From Streptomyces sp. NBC_01775 (GTDB lineage Bacteria; Actinomycetota; Actinomycetes; Streptomycetales; Streptomycetaceae): a stretch of 64,000 nt of DNA. The position numbers were made by a program, and so were the translations under genes. This document shows, piece after piece, positions 62,027 to 64,000 of this stretch (position 1 is the first letter of the stretch; every line of letters begins with the position of its first letter). The notes under the pieces were generated by a model. It saw only the letters and a list, made by a program, of their open reading frames with translations, was not told where the DNA came from and ran no database searches. Location of the stretch: positions 8,308,001 to 8,372,000 of the forward strand of contig NZ_CP109104.1 in NCBI RefSeq assembly GCF_035917675.1. The letters run 5' to 3'.

Positions 62027-62701
62027 ATGACCGACTCTCCTGGACGCCGGCGTGCGCCGGCCATGAACGCTGATCAGCGGCGGGCGATGATCGTGACGGC
62101 CGCCCTCCCCCTCGTCGTCGAATACGGCGCCGCGGTGACGACCGCGAAGATCGCGCGGGCGGCCGGGATAGGGGAGGGGACGATCTTCCGGGTGTTCCCC
62201 GACAAGGACGCCGTGCTGGCCGCCTGCATGGAGGAGGCGGTGCGGCCCGACGACACCGTCACGCATCTGGAGGCGGTCTCCCTGGAACAGCCGCTCGCGG
62301 ACCGACTGGTCGAGGCCGCGGAGGTGATGCGGGGTCATATGAACCGGATAGGGGAGGTGGCCGGGGCGCTCGCCTCCGTGGGGAAGCTGCGGCGGCCCGA
62401 GCCGGACGGTGAGGGGAAGTTGCCCGACCGGGAGGCGGGGCTGGCCGGGCCCCGGACCGCGCTGGCCGCGCTGCTCCAGCCCGACGAGGCGGCGCTGCGC
62501 CTCGCCCCGGAGCGGTTCGCCGACGCCTTCCAGCTCCTGCTGATGACCGCCGGCCGCGCGGGAGCCCCCGACCCGCTGAGCACCGAAGAGCTGGTCGACC
62601 TCTTCCTGCACGGCGCGCTGGCCGGAGCGGGCGCGCCGACCGGAGCGGGCACGGAGGCGGGCCGGACGGGCGTGGGAGTCGGCCCGGAGCAGAGCTCGTG
62701 A
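62027..62701 (+). CDS. TetR-family repressor
   Basis: A 224-residue regulator. The N-terminal HTH (about 17-62) reads RAMIVTAALPLVVEYGAAVTTAKIARAAGIGEGTIFRVFPDKDAVL; the ligand domain follows, with a Gly/Ala-rich tail. It probably represses itself and the downstream exporter through the spacer palindrome, being released by the exported compound. The stop overlaps the next start (GTGA). Confidence 0.9.
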   Translation: MTDSPGRRRAPAMNADQRRAMIVTAALPLVVEYGAAVTTAKIARAAGIGEGTIFRVFPDKDAVLAACMEEAVRPDDTVTHLEAVSLEQPLADRLVEAAEVMRGHMNRIGEVAGALASVGKLRRPEPDGEGKLPDREAGLAGPRTALAALLQPDEAALRLAPERFADAFQLLLMTAGRAGAPDPLSTEELVDLFLHGALAGAGAPTGAGTEAGRTGVGVGPEQSS

Positions 62702-64000
62702 CGGTCGAGGCCGCAGTCGACCCGTACGACGTACTCACCCCGCGGCGCCGGAAGTTGGTGACCTTCGCGCTGCTCGGCTGCGCCTTCCTCGCGATGCTCG
62801 ACGGCACCGTGGTGGGCACGGCGCTGCCCCGCATCGGCCGAGCAGCTCGGCACCGGCTCCGGCTGGTATGTCTGGCTGGTCACCGCCTACCTGCTGACCT
62901 CTTCGGTGAGCGTCCCGGTCTACGGCCGCTTCTCGGACCTGTACGGACGCCGCAGACTGCTGCTGGGCGGACTGGGCCTGTTCCTGGCCGGCTCGCTCGT
63001 ATGCGGCGCCGCGGCGTCCATGCCCGCGCTCATCACTGCCCGTGCGGTGCAGGGGCTGGGCGCGGGAGCGCTGCTGACCCTCGGCATGGCGCTGATCCGC
63101 GACCTCTACCCGCCGGATCGCACCGAAGGCCTGTTACGGATGCAGACGGTGCTGGCCACGATGATGGTCCTCGGCATGGTCGGCGGGCCCCTCGTCGGCG
63201 GGCTGCTCACCGACCACGCGGACTGGCGCTGGGCGTTCTGGATCAACCTGCCCGTCGGCCTGACGGCAGCAGCCGTCCTGCGGGCCGCCCTCCCCGACCG
63301 GCGGCCCTCCGGCGCACCCACCGGACAACTGGACGTGGCCGGGATCCTGTTACTGACGGGCGGGCTCTCGCTCACCCTCGTCGGGCTCAGCCTCAAGGGG
63401 AACGCTGCCGGCGCGCACCCGGTCGGCTGGACCGACCCGTCCGTCGCCGGGAGCCTGCTGGCGGGGCTGGCGCTGCTCGCCGCGCTGATACCCGTCGAAC
63501 GGCGCGCCGCCCTCCCCGTGCTGCCCCTGCGCCTGTACCGGCACCGTGCCTACGGCACCCTGCTGACCGCCGGATTCTTCTTCCAGGTGGCCGCGCTGCC
63601 CGTCGGGATCCTCCTGCCGCTCTACTTCCAGTACGTGCGCGGGCATTCGGCCACCGTCTCCGGGCTGCTGCTCCTGCCGCTGCTCGCCGGGATGGCGGTG
63701 GGCAACAGAGCCACGGCCGCCGCCGTGCTCCGCAGCGGGCGCACGAAGCCCCCGTTGGTGGCCGGGGCCGGGCTGCTCACGGCAGGCACCGCTGCCTTCT
63801 TCGCCCTGGACGCGGCGACGCCGCCCGCGCTCACCGGCCTGTGGCTGCTCCTCGCAGGGCTCGGCACCGGACCGGCCATGGGAGGTATCACCATCGCCAC
63901 CCAGAACAGCGTGCCCCGCGCCGACATGGGAACCGCGACCGCGGGCGCCGCTCTCACCAAGCAGATCGGCGGCGCCTTCGGACTGGCCGTTGCCCAGACC
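62698..64000 (+). pseudogene. Frameshifted DHA2-type MFS drug exporter, runs off the window
   Basis: The reading frame opens at GTG 62698 (VTVEAAVDPYDVLTPRRRKL, then FLAMLDGTVVGTALPRI). Around 62836 one extra G in ATCGGCCGAG shifts the frame. The second frame continues as a normal exporter: EQLGTGSGWYVWLVTAYLL, GRFSDLYGRRRLL (motif A), RAVQGLGAGAL, and further helices to the window end. Either the gene is newly inactivated or the base is an assembly error. Two TTA codons (63134 and 63350) lie in the second frame, suggesting bldA dependence if repaired. It follows tetR directly, as in regulator-pump pairs. Confidence 0.82.

Overview
The window reads as the chromosome of a Streptomyces species or close relative. 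It is very GC rich with GC-biased third codon positions, has many GTG starts and 1-4 nt gene overlaps, carries actinobacterial marker genes (bldD, sIHF, BldD and DmdR-type operators) and uses the rare TTA leucine codon in a few accessory genes. Positions 1-37,500 are a dense conserved core block: DUF349 protein, cyclophilin, MBL hydrolase, hisS, vitamin K epoxide reductase family protein, rarA, DUF2470 protein, rpsD, DUF948 and DUF6167 proteins, alaS, ruvX, mltG, aroE, aroC, aroK, aroB, a P-loop protein, an M24 peptidase-like protein, efp, nusB, bldD, pyrR-pyrB-pyrC-(PH-like)-carA-carB-pyrD-pyrF, sIHF, gmk, rpoZ, coaBC and metK. From memory this is the usual streptomycete gene order. It holds three functional blocks: translation and peptidoglycan genes, the shikimate set (aroE-C-K-B), and a complete UMP pathway headed by pyrR with a leader that can hide the pyrR Shine-Dalgarno sequence.

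A perfect 19-bp hairpin after metK (37537-37582) marks the switch to accessory DNA. Positions 37,700-54,330 form an oxalate/formate catabolic island. It has a molybdenum NAD-type formate dehydrogenase whose alpha subunit is split into two non-adjacent genes, its maturation factor fdhD, a ketopantoate-reductase-like protein, a GntR/FCD regulator, an OFA-family oxalate/formate transporter, an NDP-forming acyl-CoA synthetase, formyl-CoA:oxalate CoA-transferase (frc), a ThDP decarboxylase (probable oxalyl-CoA decarboxylase) and a SucC/SucD-like CoA ligase pair. Related palindromes built on ACTGTA lie in front of the formate dehydrogenase operon, gntR, and the divergent decarboxylase/ligase genes, so one regulator probably controls the island. 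The inferred flow is: oxalate enters, is converted to oxalyl-CoA, is decarboxylated to formyl-CoA, and releases formate, which is oxidised to CO2 with NADH production.

Positions 54,500-64,000 are variable. An aldehyde dehydrogenase is followed by a compact tRNA-like RNA in which the 3' half of a serine-type class II tRNA lies before its 5' half, the two joined by an acceptor-like hairpin. Next, on the minus strand, come four co-oriented genes: an HTH/TPR regulator, a TIR-domain protein, a P-loop NTPase-like protein and a two-helix membrane protein. The TIR protein and the NTPase share a nearly identical VHSGxGDQ motif, at the C-terminal side of one and the N-terminus of the other, as expected for an amyloid-signalling effector/receptor pair. 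This is the strongest candidate here for an undescribed immune-like system. The window ends with a tandem-repeat region, an apparently leaderless tetR with an operator in its promoter spacer, and a frameshifted MFS exporter gene that runs off the end.
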